Source of the DNA: Nitrospinota bacterium
GTDB lineage: Bacteria; Nitrospinota; Nitrospinia; JACRGO01
Length of the DNA stretch: 21,149 bases
Reading direction: 5' to 3'
Assembly (NCBI GenBank): GCA_016212295.1
Contig: JACRGO010000085.1
Location: forward strand, 1 to 21,149
A program made the translations under genes and the position numbers. Positions 21,013 through 21,149 of the stretch are shown piece by piece. Under the pieces are notes generated by a model. That model worked only from the letters and a program-made list of their open reading frames with translations. It was not told where the DNA came from and searched no databases. Numbering within the stretch: position 1 is the first letter of the stretch; the number at the start of each line of letters is the position of its first letter.

Positions 21013-21149
21013 GTGTCAACAATTTTGTGTAAATTCTCTTTCTTTTAATTGCTTAAAGAAAGGGAGGTTTGCATTCACCTTTCCAACTGGATTTGCTCTC
21101 CAAACCAGTTCCATCTTGAGGGATATAAAGGCCAGGAGTCTGTGACAAC
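21013..21149. mobile_element. Possible insertion-sequence end at the right edge
   Basis: Starting at 21013, GTGTCAACAATTTTGTGTAA resembles the terminal inverted repeats of IS256-family elements (recalled pattern, not checked). The reading frame of the surface-protein gene is open up to this point and stops within the first bases of this stretch (TGA at 21018-21016 on the minus strand). The 137 bp visible have no recognisable transposase fragment. The other end would lie outside the window. Confidence 0.35.

Overview
The window reads as a chromosomal segment of a Gram-negative, respiring bacterium. It carries Kdo transferase (waaA), apolipoprotein N-acyltransferase (lnt), two predicted outer-membrane beta-barrels ending in Phe, a c-type cytochrome and complex I subunit N. 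I cannot name the lineage. The many palindromic intergenic repeats and the FG-GAP/cytochrome gene pair resemble Nitrospirota, Nitrospinota or deltaproteobacteria-like genomes, but that is an impression and not a placement.

Layout. 1-770: left edge, then tRNA-Asn(GTT) with a promoter upstream and an intrinsic terminator downstream. 773-2152: waaA. 2364-8135: the most distinctive block, all on the + strand and entirely envelope or periplasmic. It holds a His/Cys-rich secreted protein, outer-membrane barrel 1, TlpA-like thioredoxin 1, barrel 2, TlpA-like thioredoxin 2, a Tat-exported 13-Cys four-helix copper-storage protein (Csp1 type), and a second His/Cys-rich secreted protein related to the first. 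The barrels and thioredoxins form a duplicated pair, and the two His/Cys-rich proteins bracket the set. Together they suggest a copper (or other soft-metal) handling and thiol-redox system with no efflux ATPase or RND pump in view. 8217-11334: a secreted Reeler-like/choice-of-anchor V plus FG-GAP propeller protein, followed by a di-heme c-type cytochrome.

11445-15669: alanine dehydrogenase (ald), an unrecognised 58-residue gene on the - strand (12582-12758), a nucleoside phosphorylase/nucleosidase family protein, and a striking fusion of a WecA/MraY-type polyprenyl-phosphate sugar-1-phosphate transferase to a degenerate histidine-kinase dimerisation domain and an intact receiver domain. A stand-alone receiver gene on the - strand converges on it and overlaps its 3' end by 83 bp. 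15587-19252 (- strand): nuoN, lnt and the receiver gene. 19573-21149 (- strand): the 3' part of a large LamG/Ig-like/PPC/carboxypeptidase-regulatory surface protein. Its 5' end seems to be cut by an insertion-sequence end at the right edge.

Intergenic DNA is unusually rich in palindromes and dispersed short repeats. These include a roughly 100-bp element present as an inverted pair on both sides of the thioredoxin/barrel/Csp1 genes, a 27-nt word shared by 4864 and 19310, and a 24-nt word shared in inverse orientation by 13773 and 19335. Repeats run into the 3' ends of waaA and lnt. Several genes (ald, the nucleoside phosphorylase, perhaps the fusion) have a promoter-like -10 box so close to the start codon that leaderless transcripts are plausible.
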